Shown here: positions 1 to 12,074 of the stretch, in pieces
Layout: the number at the start of each line of letters is the position of its first letter
Numbering within the stretch: the stretch's first letter is position 1
DNA from: Morinoia aosen
Lineage: Eukaryota; Arthropoda; Malacostraca; Amphipoda; Talitridae
Length of the DNA stretch: 64,000 nucleotides
Assembly: GCA_030386875.1 (NCBI GenBank)
Contig: CM059564.1
Span: 48,628,075 to 48,692,074 of the forward strand
Direction: 5' to 3'
Notes under the pieces: model-generated
What the model saw: the letters and a program-made list of their open reading frames with translations, nothing else
Database searches by the model: none
What the model was told of the DNA's origin: nothing
Program-made: the position numbers and the translations under genes

Positions 1-2852
1 TAAATTATACAAATTGCTTCTCAAACTTTGAGCGCTTCGATGGAAGCTCTGAATTTTCAGTAATAGTCTTCGGAGCGCACGCGAAATTTTGAGACGCAGT
101 TTCAACCCGCATGCTCCTCGTTATAAAACCATGAACGCTGCGATGAAATTTCTCTACTTTAAGGGATATGGAAGTTACCATGTGCTAAGATGATCAATTG
201 ACTAAGACTGAATTGAAATGAATCATGAAATCACCACTTGGGGGCTGATTATGTTGCGACAAACCTTTTGTGAATTTAATTTTATTGCATAAAAATAAAT
301 GTTACAAGATTAGCATTTCGTATCAAGTGCTGTAGTGGCGATCATTTCAATCCTCGTTTTTTATGTCTTCCATGTCAAGTGCGTAGAGGGAAAGAAATAA
401 GTTCCAAATTTCAGCACCAACTCATTGATAGAGCTCCGTTCTGGAGCATGTGTTGGTCTGAGTTTTCCAACAGAACCAAACGTCGCAACCTACTTTATTC
501 GGAGTAAAAAAACATGGCATAGTCTGAAGATAAATCCTAAGGGCGATTCAGTTACCCTAAGATTTATTACACTCTTTGTTGAGAATTGAATACCTTGCTG
601 CGACACAAAGGAAATGCTTTTCATCCGTTTCTTCATGTTGACAGATTTTTCTGTAGCCCTTTGCAGCGTCCGAAGTCGTAATTTCTGATGTCTGTGTCAG
701 TGTTTCGTTGTGGTTCCACGCAACAATGGTCAGTAAAACACAACGTGTATCGAAAACTCGACATCAGCAGCGTGAATATAGCTGACTTTCCTTGGTTTTA
801 CGCGGGCTTTTACGATAGTACCTTGTATAAATGAGGCTTTAGAAGGCCCGCACCGCGAGCCAGAGTGTCCCAGGAATCTACCAAAGATCCGTCGCTTTAC
901 GACACTGCGGAGAGACCGAGAAGCGCCAGGACTGGTTGCGTTAAACAACCATAGAGGGTCGCTTCGAGTACTTCCCCTCTGATTGACTGTCTGCGCAGTC
1001 AACACTGTAAAAACAAAGCAGGAGCAGTGAATAGCTTGGTCTACCATTGACTGGAACGAAAGTAATTTGATCATAATTTGAAGTAAAGTTTGTTTGGGTA
1101 TAGTCTATCGAGAGGCAGTACGAGCCCGTGTGACAGTTTTGAAAAATAAAAGTCAGATTGTTCATTTGCTAATTTCTTGCAGGTGAGTGAGAAGCTAATT
1201 TTCATCTCCTCATTTCATTACAAAATTCTGAAAAATGAAATCGGAACTTAATTGAATACAAGCGATACTAAATTTATCTTGGTGCGACGTAGGTGATGCC
1301 GTACTTAATTATTTTACTAAGGCACAGTTTTCAAATGATTTGTATTTTGGTGTAATTTTCCCCTTTTGCAGCAATGACTGTTGATTAATACTATTCTGCA
1401 AATAGTAAAGAAGAGGTAAATTCAACAATAGTTGGTCACAAAACTTTAAGTTCCTTTCGAATGTCATCAGAGTAACACACACCGACTCAAATTTATGAGA
1501 CACACTCAATGCGGTGTACCTGACTTCAATATCCCCTCTGATCATTTCACGCCAGGTTTGAAACAAACGCCGTCGTTTTTCATTTTCTGAAATACAATCC
1601 TGGCAATTTTATTTGCTTCAACATCTGGCGGAGATAGAGCCTTGCCATTGTCTCTTTGTTGACTTTTTGCTGAAACGCGAAATTTTTTGGTCTGAGCGGT
1701 GATCCGCTCATTTCCTCGAAGTCCTTTGTTTTTGTATCAAGTCTTCGAGACAGTCTCAACTGATGAGTCGATTATGGCTTTCGAATGGTTCCGGGGAGCT
1801 GCGGAGAAATAGCCTCTCGTTTCGAATCAGCGGTTCTTGTGACTGGCGAGAGAAATATTGTAGCAACCTTGTGTTCATTTCCTCTGGGGAATTTCCTCAT
1901 CCGTTTTCGGTTATTCAACGGAAATTAATCTGGTCCTCACTTTAACACGCTAGTTTTGAGTTTTATACGAATTGTGTTCATCTAGACTGAAACAGGTTAT
2001 TCATTTCCTGTAGGGAAAAAAATATGGCTAAAATTTTAGTCTAACTTTCATGAAAGGCACTGTTGATTCAACGGCGACAGGTCAAATTTTCATTGTGAAT
2101 GACGTTGATTTCACTGAGATGTCCCAAAAACTGTGTAGATCAATTTAAATTGAATTTTCATAAGGAAATTTATCTCGAAATTCAATGTTTCGATGACACC
2201 ACCTAGCGGCCAACGTGTGATTAATGCAGCAGCCGACCACCATGATCTGCTGTCCAATGAGCTAAATTTTTAGAGGTAAAGTGTTTAAGTTTCGGTCTCA
2301 ATTTATTTACAGCACATCACCTTGAAGCATCAGCAGTTAAAGGTGTCTAGAAATACTCACTCTCAAATGAAACCTCGCGCTTTTCTGGATAAACGAACAC
2401 GCTGGGAGTGTTTGTCAATGTTCTGAGGACCCTTCGCTGCTGCGTCAGTCGTGTTCGTTTCTTTCAAAAGGCAATAAGATCTGTCATGTACTCGCTGCCT
2501 TGTTCTTACGGTTTCTTAATTTGCACATTGCGCCGCGCTAGTCACCTTAGCAACATCAGCCAAACTCCCTCAAATCCTGAAAGCAATTTGCGTTTTTATC
2601 ATAGTGAAGGCATTTTAATTTGCGTGGAAAACTGAGAAGTTTGAGACAACATTAGTCTCAATTTTAAGTAAGGCGGAACTAGAATGTGCAGCCTTCAAGT
2701 TCATGCGAGCAATACTATCAAGTTCATGTGATGAACTCGACGCATGACTGAGGCGAAATTTGTTTCCTAGGAAGTCGAAGCAAGACACGTTCTGCTGCGA
2801 GTCATTCCCATTCCAAGTTCCCGGATCATTTCCCCCGGATGTTCGTCAGCAT
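1..2852. other. AT-rich non-coding stretch, nothing identified
   Basis: No reading frame here exceeds about 115 codons and none shows a recognisable domain. There is no tandem repeat, no tRNA or snRNA-like box arrangement and no transposon end that I can see. A 10-bp palindrome TTCCTAGGAA lies near 2763. Treated as intergenic or intronic background. Confidence 0.6.
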
Positions 2853-2901
2853 AAACGAAGGGGGAGTCCAGACATCCCCTTCCAAGACTCCCTCTTTGTT
2901 T
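2853..2901. other. Strong 16-bp hairpin with two G-U pairs
   Basis: The left arm at 2853-2868 pairs with the right arm at 2886-2901 over 16 consecutive positions around a 17-nt loop. Read as + strand RNA, 14 pairs are Watson-Crick and two are G-U (2857 with 2897, 2861 with 2893). A competing 7-bp pairing, GAAGGGG at 2857-2863 with CCCCTTC at 2876-2882, uses the same left arm. The stem is shorter than a typical miRNA precursor and I recognise no RNA family, so this is a structural observation, not a gene call. Confidence 0.4.
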
Positions 2902-3541
2902 TACTGCCGGAGGGAAATTTTAAATCTTATTATTCCCGGTGACATGGCTTCCTTGCCCTTTTTTGTATCGAGCAGCTGAGGTTTTCCGCTGAGCCAGAGG
3001 CGGAACAAGGCCATTTTTAATGGAATAAAAATATTGAGAGCTACGACGAAAGCCCTCGTGCGGATTTCTCTCAAGAAAAATATTTACAGATACGGTTTGA
3101 CTTCGAGACGAAAGTCTTGTGCTTTCTATTCTCTGTCACAAACAACCTGTTGACGCATAATAAATTTCAACAGAATTTTTGCAGAATATAATGTTACGTT
3201 TTACCTTCATTCTATTTGGTTTACCGCCATAAATTTCATGCCTTCTATAATTAATGTTCTTGTTAACGGTTCTGAATTTCGTAGCGCGATATTACTATTA
3301 GTTTAACACTACAGAAAAGTTTAAAACTTTTTTCAATACTCAGCTGACGTCAATGCAAAAAATAACCCATGAACTGTAGATGTAAAAATAAATTCATATT
3401 GGCATTGAGGTTTTGAGGAAAGGCTCGAGCTTACTGATCATTCTTGCACGAGACATCCAAGAGCATGTCCGAAATGATGTCAATTTTAATCATAAAATAA
3501 TCTCTCGACTTCCAGCTCTCCAGTCTCTACCGAATTAGCCT

Positions 3542-3664
3542 CTCGGCTTGTGCCGAGGTTCCTCCAGTGCCTCGTCTGAAGAGGTAGGTCAACTTGCAGC
3601 TCTCATTCTCGGGTTCTTTTGAGCATTTGAGTTGCTCAGCAGCTTGAGCTGCAAGTTGTCTTCA
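3542..3664. other. Two adjacent hairpins, one long and nested
   Basis: A perfect 6-bp hairpin CTCGGC-TTGT-GCCGAG occupies 3542-3557. About 20 bp on, CAACTTGCAGCTC (3590-3602) pairs perfectly with GAGCTGCAAGTTG (3646-3658). That stem is extended outward, past a one-sided 7-nt bulge, by TGAAGA (3577-3582) with TCTTCA (3659-3664). Inside the loop TGAGCA and TGCTCA form a further 6-bp hairpin. No known RNA family is recognised. Confidence 0.35.
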
Positions 3665-5312
3665 AGTCTCCCGACAAAGTTGGGCTTTAGCAAAAATTCT
3701 TTTTACTTAAGATCGTACTAAGAGTGCAAAATTAGAATTTACCTTCTGTTCCCGTAATTTGAGAGAAAATTAGAGAATGTGTTGGAAAAAATTTTCTAGC
3801 AATTGCTCTCAAAAAATATAAGAAAACTCTCGATAGAGTTCAAAAAGAGTTATTCAGAATTATAGTGTTATCATCCTAACATGTCCCTATTCAATATGAC
3901 ATCGGATGGCGAGGGTACAATAAATTACAACCAAACATGCATCACGATGCATCCAACTAAGTTTACGCGAGCGTTAGCCGTAACTTACCATACCTCTTGT
4001 GCATATGTTCCATTAAAACATGCAGCGAGATCTAAAGATTAATCGCGAAAGCGAAGTTTGCAGAACTCTTAATAGACGAGGGAGTGATTTTTCCTTCATC
4101 ACCATATGCATGATGGACGCTCACGCTTCCTAGACAACGTGTGATTCCTCTTAAAAATAACAGGGGTAAACAGAACGAGTTTGTGAGCATAAACAAACAC
4201 GCGAGAGTGACTAGTTGAGAGCGTCGGCACGATGCGCCAAGGGCCTCCATCAGCTCGACATCGAAGGGGTGCCGATCGGGACGGTCTGTATCTCAGAATG
4301 AATGGACTATCGTTCGAAAAATGACGGGGAAATCACAGTGATTCCAGCTGATTGTGTCTCTTTGTTTCCCACGAGCGTCGGCCTCTCAAAAGGGAGATTT
4401 ATTTTATTCTTCCCTCTGGGATTGGTTTGTTGGGCCTTAGTTCGAAAATCCTGTACTGAAGTGCACAGAAATACTCTCCATGTCTTGGTAAACGTGAGTT
4501 TGTGGTGGATGCTGTCAACCAATGATGCAAAGTTTTGATACGCATGAGCTGCAGTCCATTTTATTCATATTAGACTTTATAAAATATCAATATATGAACA
4601 ACACATATGAATTTTAATGGGTAGCGTATAAGTGCATATGATTTGTTATTGAAAGTAACTTTACATTCCATTGAAGACGACAATTTGTATGATTAAGCCT
4701 TGTCGCTGAAATTGAAGTACCTGCTAATGCAAAATCAAATGACGCTGACAATATTCCAGGGCAATCTTGTGGAACGCACTAAGTTTGTTCTAAATAAGTA
4801 AATGCACACTTCAATTCAGCGTGATGTTTACGCGCAAATTTACTTCCATGATGGAATAGCTCACGAAGATTTATTCCAGAATTCTAAAAATGCCGGCAAT
4901 TTTAAAAGTATCGCTCTATAAATTTCGCATCTCAATCTCGAAACATTCTTTATTAGATAAAACGCCGATATTTCAGTCTCGCAAAGAAAATTGAGTACTT
5001 TCTATCTCCTAGAAAGATGGAACTTTACGGCTCGTTTTCTGAAGGGAGAAAATAATTAGCAGTCGTTCTGACTTTGAGGATGGCGTTGAACTCGAAAAAC
5101 GAGACGCTAATCGCATTACACGCAACTAATGCCGCGTGATGAACGAGCGGCCGCCAGGAGTGGCATTCCTATTGATTTATGTGAGAGGGGAACCTCAGCG
5201 CACGGCCCTGCTGTGGCAGCAGCGCAGCCGCCGTATGCGCTTGACTTCAGTCGTGAATCATGCGCAGTCAAAGCTATTTATGCCGCGCATTCCGGGATCG
5301 AGCTAAATAATG
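3665..5312. other. AT-rich non-coding stretch, nothing identified
   Basis: Only short frames (under 95 codons) without recognisable domains occur, and opposite-strand frames overlap at 4302-4538 as expected for chance. No repeat or element end was found. Confidence 0.55.
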
Positions 5313-5530
5313 TTGGGACAGTCGTACTGAAACAAAAGTTCATTTCTTTGGTAGGCCTGCCGGCAGTCTTCGTAGGCATTATTCACCATTTTTCTCGTTA
5401 TGATGCATTTTAAGAAAACTGTACATATTTTTGCACCCTAGCTTGAGATCGCTCCATGCTGGCAAGCCTGATTCAGTTCAACTCATTGCGTTACTAGTTA
5501 GCCGAACTAGACACAGTCAATTTTTTCGCC
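5313..5530. repeat. Dispersed repeat family, copy 1
   Basis: This segment is clearly related to 10941-11138 on the same strand. Both start with GGGACAGTCGTACTG followed by AACAAAAGTT, share AGGCCTG, CGTTATG and TGCATTTTAAG or TGTATTTTAAG, then a CTGGCAA-CCTGA block and TTGCGTTACTAGT. They run colinearly over about 200 bp with many substitutions and small indels, so they are old copies of one interspersed element. No coding potential, terminal inverted repeat or poly(A) is visible, so the class (SINE, MITE or LINE fragment) is unknown. Confidence 0.7.
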
Positions 5531-6936
5531 TCTGTTTGATGATTGTTTTTTTTTTGTTTTTTATTCAAAATTAAAAGAAAACTTTACTTATTGGATGGCT
5601 AGTTATGTTTTTATTGACTATTGCCGCAGCTCTCGATATGGATATGGAAGTGGCTAAATAACGAGCGCTACGACCGATTTTCTGAAAATTATCCAATTTT
5701 CCCTTGCAAAACAAAAACTAAGACCTTCAAGTATACTTCAGCACTTTCTTGCATCTTAAAATTTTGCCTCGCAAATTTGACGAAAAACTTACTGTAATTA
5801 GCCGTCAGCGTTGCGAATGTGATCGTTGCTATCCATTATCATGGACAAAATTTAGAGAGTGCAAAAACGGTTCCACATTTTGTTTTCGCTGGTGGTAGAG
5901 GTGTCAACTAACAAAAATTTTAGGCAACACTGAAATAAACTTCCATAGCTACAAAAATAAGCTATTTAACATGTGTAGAAAATTCCTCTCAGTTGAAATG
6001 ACTTCTGTTATATCCATTGCAAGTATTTTGATCAGACACTTTCCAGCCACGTCACAATGCAAATCCGGACCGTTTGGCGGCATGACGTCCGGAGATCGCG
6101 CCCACCTCGTGTGAGGGGATCATCGTCCGGGAAGTCGAGGGTGCGTAATGGCGGTCATTTGTTAAAGGAATGACAGCAGTCAACACTGACTGATCGAACG
6201 CAGTCCACCTCACAAAACTCGAGCTCATCACGAGCAGCTCTGAGCTGGAAATTTGTGAACGCAAACTGAAGACTGAAAACTGCTGTAGGCAATTTCTACG
6301 TTTTCCTGGAGTACGGGAAAATACTGCAGTGGGTTGCTTTAGGTATTTAGGTTTAGGTACAAGTTCTTTAGGTTTTTAAGTACGTGAGTTAGTATTAGAC
6401 TGAATAGTGAAGGTTGATCAAATTTTATTTCGGTAAAGTTATTTGCCAGTCAGCTGTACTTACCAGAACGCTTTTCCTACTCCGGACATCAAAGGGAAGT
6501 CAATATTTAATCTAGAGATTAAATTCCATCTTTAAGGATGTCAGCAGAAAATTTTCCCTCATTTCAAAACAGGAAATCATTTCCTGCAGATGTAACTCAG
6601 AATATTTAGTCTGAGAAAAAATAACTTTCATGATATTTATTTAGAGGTGGTCGCCAGTTTAATTTAGTTTGTTTCATAGTGATTCAGATGCTCTGAATAT
6701 GAGTAAATAAATAATTTTATGATAATAACCACCCGACAACCGATATTTTATCAATTTTTTGAAAATAATTTTAACTCACAAATACTTGATTTACAGAGTG
6801 CTGGAAATATCTGATGACGTACAAATTATACACAAATGCGAAGAAAAATCCCATTTAAAACTCCATTACAGAACTGCGACTGACTCTCTCGCATGCCCCA
6901 CGAAATTCATTATCGACATAACCTAATTTGCGACAT
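5531..6936. other. Non-coding stretch with a GC-richer island at 6050-6260
   Basis: Mostly AT-rich DNA. At 6050-6260 the composition becomes balanced and CpG-containing, with no frame beyond 70 codons. It could be a regulatory block or an old element remnant. A few TTTAGG-like words near 6338-6385 are too irregular to be telomeric repeat. Confidence 0.4.
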
Positions 6937-8222
6937 TACAGAGACTCGTACCCTCAGGTATAGAGACTCGCACCCTCAGGTACAGAGACTCGCACCCTCA
7001 GGTACAGAGACTCGCACCCTCAGGTACAGAGACTCGTATCCTCAGGTACAGAGACTCGCACCCTCAGGTACAGAGACTCGCACCCTCAGGTACAGAGACT
7101 CGCACCCTCAGGTACAGAGACTCTTACCCTCAGGTACAGAGACTCTTACCCTCAAGTATAGAGACTCGCACCCTCAAGTATAGAGACTCGCACCCTCAGG
7201 TACAGAGACTCGCACCCTCAGGTACAGAGACTCGCACCCTCAGGTACAGAGACTCGCACCCTCAGGTACAGAGACTCGCACCCTCAGGTACAGAGACTCG
7301 CACCCTCAGGTACAGAGACTCGCACCCTCAGGTACAGAGACTCGCACCCTCAGGTACAGAGACTCGCTCCCTCAGGTACAGAGACTCGCACCCTCAGGTA
7401 CAGAGACTCGCACCCTCAGGTACAGAGACTCGCACCCTCAGGTACAGAGACTCGCACCCTCAGGTACAGAGACTCACACCCTCAGGTACAGAGACTCGCA
7501 CCCTCAGGTACAGAGACTCGCACCCTCAGGTACAGAGACTCGCACCCTCAGGTACAGAGACTCGCACCCTCAGGTACAGAGACTCGCACCCTCAGGTACA
7601 GAGACTCGCACCCTCAGGTACAGAGACTCACACTCTCAGGTACAGAGACTCGTACCCTCAGGTACAGAGACTCGCACCCTCAGGTACAGAGACTCGCTCC
7701 CTCAGGTACAGAGACTCGCACCCTCAGGTACAGAGACTCGCACCCTCAGGTACAGAGACTCGCACCCTCAGGTACAGAGACTCGCACCCTCAGGTACAGA
7801 GACTCGCACCCTCAGGTACAGAGACTCGCACCCTCAGGTACAGAGACTCGCACCCTCAGGTACAGAGACTCACACTCTCAGGTACAGAGACTCGTACCCT
7901 CAGGTACAGAGACTCGCACCCTCAGGTACAGAGACTCGCACCCTCAGGAACAGAGACTCACACCCTCAGGTACAGAGACTCGCACTCTCAGGTACAGAGA
8001 CTCGCACCCGCAGGTACAGAGACTCGCACCCTCAGGTACAGAGACTCGCACCCTCAGGTACAGAGACTCGCACCCTCAGGTACAGAGAGTCGCACCCTCA
8101 GGTACAGAGACTCGTACCCTCAGGTACAGAGACTCGCACCCTCAGGTACAGAGACTCGCACCCTCAGGTACAGAGACTCGCACCCTCAGGTACAGAGACT
8201 CGCACCCTCAGGTTCAGAGACC
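6937..8222. repeat. 22-bp minisatellite, 58 copies
   Basis: The unit reads TACAGAGACTCGC followed by ACCCTCAGG. From 6937 to 8212 the span is 1276 bp, exactly 58 x 22, so no unit carries a net indel. A final half-unit degrades after 8212. Substitution variants are sparse (CGTACCC, CTTACCC, CGCTCCC, CACACTC). Because 22 is not a multiple of three and the common unit has no stop in any + frame, a spurious 96-codon frame runs from 6893 until a TATAG variant near 7180 closes it. No evidence of transcription or function. Confidence 0.97.
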
Positions 8223-8312
8223 CACACACATATTACTGTTACTAATGAGGGACGCTGCCGTGGTATGTACGTATAAATACTCAACAGCATACACGGATAA
8301 CATGCATGAGGA

Positions 8313-8528
8313 ACAACGTGGAGTAATAATATGGAGTATCGACATGGAGTAGCAGCATGGAGAACTGACATAGAACACCAGCATGGAGCACCAACATTGG
8401 AGAACTAGCACGGCGCACCAACATGGAGTAGCAACATGTAGCACTAATATTGGAGTATCAGCATGGAGCACCAGTTTGGAGTACTAACATGGAGTACCAG
8501 CATGGAGAATCAATATGTAAGAACAACA
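8313..8528. repeat. Degenerate 13-bp minisatellite (ATGGAGTACCAGC-like)
   Basis: About 15 imperfect copies of a 13-bp unit, some 14 bp, begin 90 bp after the 22-bp array ends. Copies differ at several positions, so the array is older or less homogenised than its neighbour. A short (AC)n run follows at about 8539-8553. Confidence 0.85.
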
Positions 8529-8689
8529 CAACAACCAGCACACACACACACAAACCACAAGACGCAGCAGCTCACGCCACACAACCACACCTCCAACACA
8601 AGCCACATCGTAAGGCTGCGGTAATTAGCAAGCTTGGACCTGATCACCAGTTAGCCGGGCGTTAAGAGCACTGCACACAAACGTCACTC

Positions 8690-8935
8690 GATAATCGCAT
8701 TGTTTAAGCCCATTCAGTATTTCACGGAGCTGAAATAGGTTCGGTGGATTTAATTTCCCTTTGAATAGTGGAAGGTTTTGAGATAATTTTGCAGCATGCC
8801 ATTTCGAGGGCCATAGGCTGGCGAGGGAAGGGCGAGAAGAATGGCGTGCAAATGCCAGACGAGGCAACATAAAGGAAGCATAAAAATGGTCCAAAGTCTG
8901 CCATAGAGGACGCGTTGCCTCTTTCTATGCATAAC
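8690..8935. other. Balanced-composition block, candidate regulatory element
   Basis: A segment of mixed composition between two minisatellites contains GGGCCATAGGCTGGCG and AT-rich homeodomain-like words such as GGATTTAATTTCCC and GATAATTTTGC. Overlapping minus-strand frames of 60-90 codons have no recognisable domain. Calling it regulatory is inference from composition only. Confidence 0.2.
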
Positions 8936-9059
8936 ATCGGGTCCCTGAGGACAGCCGTGAGCGTCTCCGCCGCTTTCTTTCCGGTCCTGCGCTGATCTTA
9001 CTGTCTTCCAGCGCCCTTACCTCTACCATTACCTCTTTATTATTACGCCTTCATAAATA

Positions 9060-9226
9060 AATTATTACAACTTGCATATATATATTATTGCACTTCCACA
9101 TATTCTTTATTACACCTTGCATATGTATGTATATTATTACACTTTCCACATGCTCATTATTACACCTTGCACATACTCATTATTACACCTTGCACACATT
9201 CATTACTATACCTTGCATATTCATAT
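9060..9226. repeat. Degenerate minisatellite, ATTATTACACCTTGCACAT-like
   Basis: Roughly six imperfect units of about 22-30 bp share TTATTACACCTTGCA followed by CATAT or CACAT words. Unit length varies through insertion of TATGTATGTA-type sequence. Confidence 0.8.
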
Positions 9227-10940
9227 TTCAAATTTTTTGAAATATTTCTCGTCGAGTGAGTCAATTCTGAAATTTATATTTATATAATTACTGATATATT
9301 GCTGATGATCTAGTACGCTCAATGAAAACTAGATGTGCAATAAGGTCACGGCAGCAGCAGCAGCCCATGACTGTTACAAAATTCACCAGTGAACTGAATG
9401 TGTTATCTGGAATCTAAGTAAATATTGTACCCGTCCACATGAAGATACATTTATCTTGTGAGTAGAATCATGAAACTTTAAATTCTAAGACAATTAATGT
9501 TCATGGAAACTATACGTAATTTATTCACGGATGTCATTGCTCGCATTGAAGTGAGCGAGGCTGTTTTTTTTTAAAGATTTTTATCTATATTATATGAGAT
9601 CGCGCACCCTTTTTATAATGTAAACGACTGATTGGGTTAAAATCTGAGTATTTTCCACGCACACGTCTGAAAATAAGTAAATTTTAAACTACTTCTACAC
9701 TGAATGTAAATTAACACACGCTACTGTTTTCAGCATAAGTGTCGCTCTTTACCCTGAAAACACTTTCTCTCCCACTTCACCTTCAAATGAAAGCTTCGAA
9801 GAAGCTCACCATAGACGCACCTCCACGCAAAAATAGCCGCGAAAGCATGACCGACCAGCGCTCTGTATTTTGTTAGACAATTTCGACGGCAAATCCAGGG
9901 GGCAAAACCTTGCTCTGACGCTCTCATTTGGTAGTGTAATCGCCTCCTTATTAGATCTTAGCGAGCAAATTTAGTTTGTGCAGGCGGGGCTTGATGCAGT
10001 TACGGCTCATGTCGAGCCGGGGCTGCGGCGGCTCACGAGAGCCGGCCTGGGCTGCGGCTCTTAGAATTCCGACGCATAATTTCGAGTCTCTGAAATTCTC
10101 ACGTGAAGCAACTTTAAAATTGTCTGTCGAGTGTTTACTTGCGTGAGGCAGGCATCGTGTGAACTGATGGACGGCTTTGTGATGGTTAGAGTAGTTGAGC
10201 ATTTTGTGTCACTACGTCCGGCGTTTCGAAAACATTTAAAATTAATGGGATGTACTCACATATGTTTTACTGGTAGTTTGAAAAAAAATTACAGCTGAGC
10301 TTCTACAGCATTATTATTCAACTAAAAAAATTACGTGAAAGCATAATAGTGAAATTTTGTAATGATGACGAATATCGTTACACTTAAATAGAGCAATTAA
10401 CATGTTGCGTAATGAAAATAATTTTATATGCTGAGCTGATAATATATGTATACATACGTATACATATAAATATACATATGTATATGCATCAGATTAATGA
10501 GAGCTATTTATCTAGGCTAGTTTAAAGAGATTTCAGGAGTAGTACTTGAATGCAAGTAATATATTACAGTTCCAGTCGCTACCACGCCGGTAGCAATTTT
10601 TCATCTAACGTGAAAATATATCGCCAGAAAAAAATATCCCATTATTGCGGTATTTAATATCTACCACTGATCAATTTGTGTGAAAAGGGCAACATTTATG
10701 AAGACATATGGCACAAATTTCAATAACTTGGACGGAACTCGATTGAAGTTAAACAGGATTGAAAAAGGAGCAGTGATGGAAACTGAAAAAGTTTCAGGAA
10801 ATAGGTTCTTAAATAAGGAACAGCACAAGATAGAAATTGCTAATTTCCTCAAACATTTCCTCAGATAATCTCCTCAGACATTTCCTCAGACATTAGACGT
10901 GACGATTTCGACTCCAACGAATCGAGAGCAGAAGCTCTCA
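9227..10940. other. Non-coding stretch with a GC-rich hairpin block
   Basis: Mostly AT-rich. 9955-10070 is GC-rich, repeats a GGGCTGCGGC word and holds the perfect hairpin CGGCTC-ACGA-GAGCCG at 10028-10043. A palindromic TATGTATACATACGTATA-type microsatellite lies at 10441-10490. A (GCA)4 run lies near 9352. No gene is seen. Confidence 0.5.
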
Positions 10941-11138
10941 TGGGACAGTCGTACTGTAACAAAAGTTTATTTCTGCGGGAGGCCTGTATTCCTTGGCGCT
11001 TTTAACCTTTTTCCCGTTATGGTGTATTTTAAGTAAACTGTCCATGTTTTCGCTGTCTGGCTTCAGACCGCAAAATGCTGGCAAACCTGAGCCAGTCACC
11101 TTATTGCGTTACTAGTCAACTCGTTCAATTTTTGCACC
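10941..11138. repeat. Dispersed repeat family, copy 2
   Basis: Partner of the copy at 5313-5530, in the same orientation and about 5.6 kb away. It begins TGGGACAGTCGTACTG and ends near GTTCAATTTTTGCACC. It is slightly shorter than copy 1 because of scattered small indels. The hAT-like end at 11157 follows within 20 bp, which could mean both belong to one larger element or to a nested insertion. Confidence 0.7.
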
Positions 11139-11156
11139 TTGTCGCTCACATGACGA

Positions 11157-11310
11157 CAGTAGCGCAGCCAGGAGGGGCCACGGGGGCCATGCCACCCCCA
11201 AAAAATGTTGAGCTGGGTTCCAGTTCCAATCGTCGTTTCCAGTATAAGAATAAATAGATTGCTGAGAATTCATGTCTGGCCCCAAAATTATTTGTCGGGG
11301 ATAATTTGAG
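11157..11310. mobile_element. Possible hAT-type DNA transposon terminal fragment
   Basis: The sequence from 11157, CAGTAGCGCAGCCAGGAGG, then a C/G-rich GGGGGCCATGCC segment and CCCCCAAAAAATG, resembles the ends of hAT-like DNA transposons in many animal genomes (typically CAGTGGCG then GGGGGG and CCCCCC runs). No matching inverted terminus was found in the window, no target duplication is visible, and no transposase frame follows, so this would be a solo or truncated end. The call rests on remembered terminal style and is tentative. Confidence 0.3.
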
Positions 11311-12074
11311 TATAGCTAATTGTGGGCCCGAATAGGTTATTACAATACTCATTATTTAACAAGAACGCCTGGTGGAGGTGTTGCTTATGCATTTGTATAC
11401 GCTCAAGATACCAGGTTTCATTTTATTCCTTTCAAAAAAATGATCGGTTACTTGTCGTTTAACAAGTTATTGACTTCTAACAACAGATTATGATCCAAGC
11501 GTAGGTCAGAGGAAGCTGCTTGGTATGCTGTTCAAATTTCACTAGGAAGTTAATGCGGTATATAAGTGTCAATTTTAGTTTGAAAATTAAAGGTGTGCTA
11601 ATAAACAGTATTTAATGGAGTTTTTCAACTTAACTGCGATCGCTCAAACTCTCGATAGCGCAAATAAAGGAAAGAAAGAAGTGAAACAGAGTACGTCTAA
11701 ACACAGAATACACAAATCAACGTATTCATTTTTATAATTTTTTACTTCAGTAATGCCATGGAGGTATAACTGAGATTTATGGTTCAACTCCAATTAAACT
11801 CCATTTCAACACTCAACTTTTGAATGTACAGGACATTATTTAACTGAGAAGCAGAGGAGGGTCGCCCGCATTATGGAAATTTCCTCAGTGACCACCGGTG
11901 AATCCCTAAGCAGTCAATGTGCTCATATAAAGGTTATCACTTTTGATTCGCGGAAGTCCCCCCATAAGTATTTAAGTTTAGTTAACTGAGAACCAAATGA
12001 TAAAAAGATGTTGTCTTAGTTTCCTGTAATTTGGAAATGCGACCTTAAAACACTTGGGGGCAAGCTGACGGGAA
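11311..12074. other. AT-rich non-coding stretch, nothing identified
   Basis: No frame, repeat or element signature stands out here. Confidence 0.5.

Noticed and set aside
6338..6385. TTTAGG words resembling arthropod telomere repeat TTAGG
   Set aside because: Only a few irregular copies; no tandem run.
6937..8222. CRISPR-like array
   Set aside because: Units are contiguous with no unique spacers; it is a simple minisatellite in a eukaryotic context.
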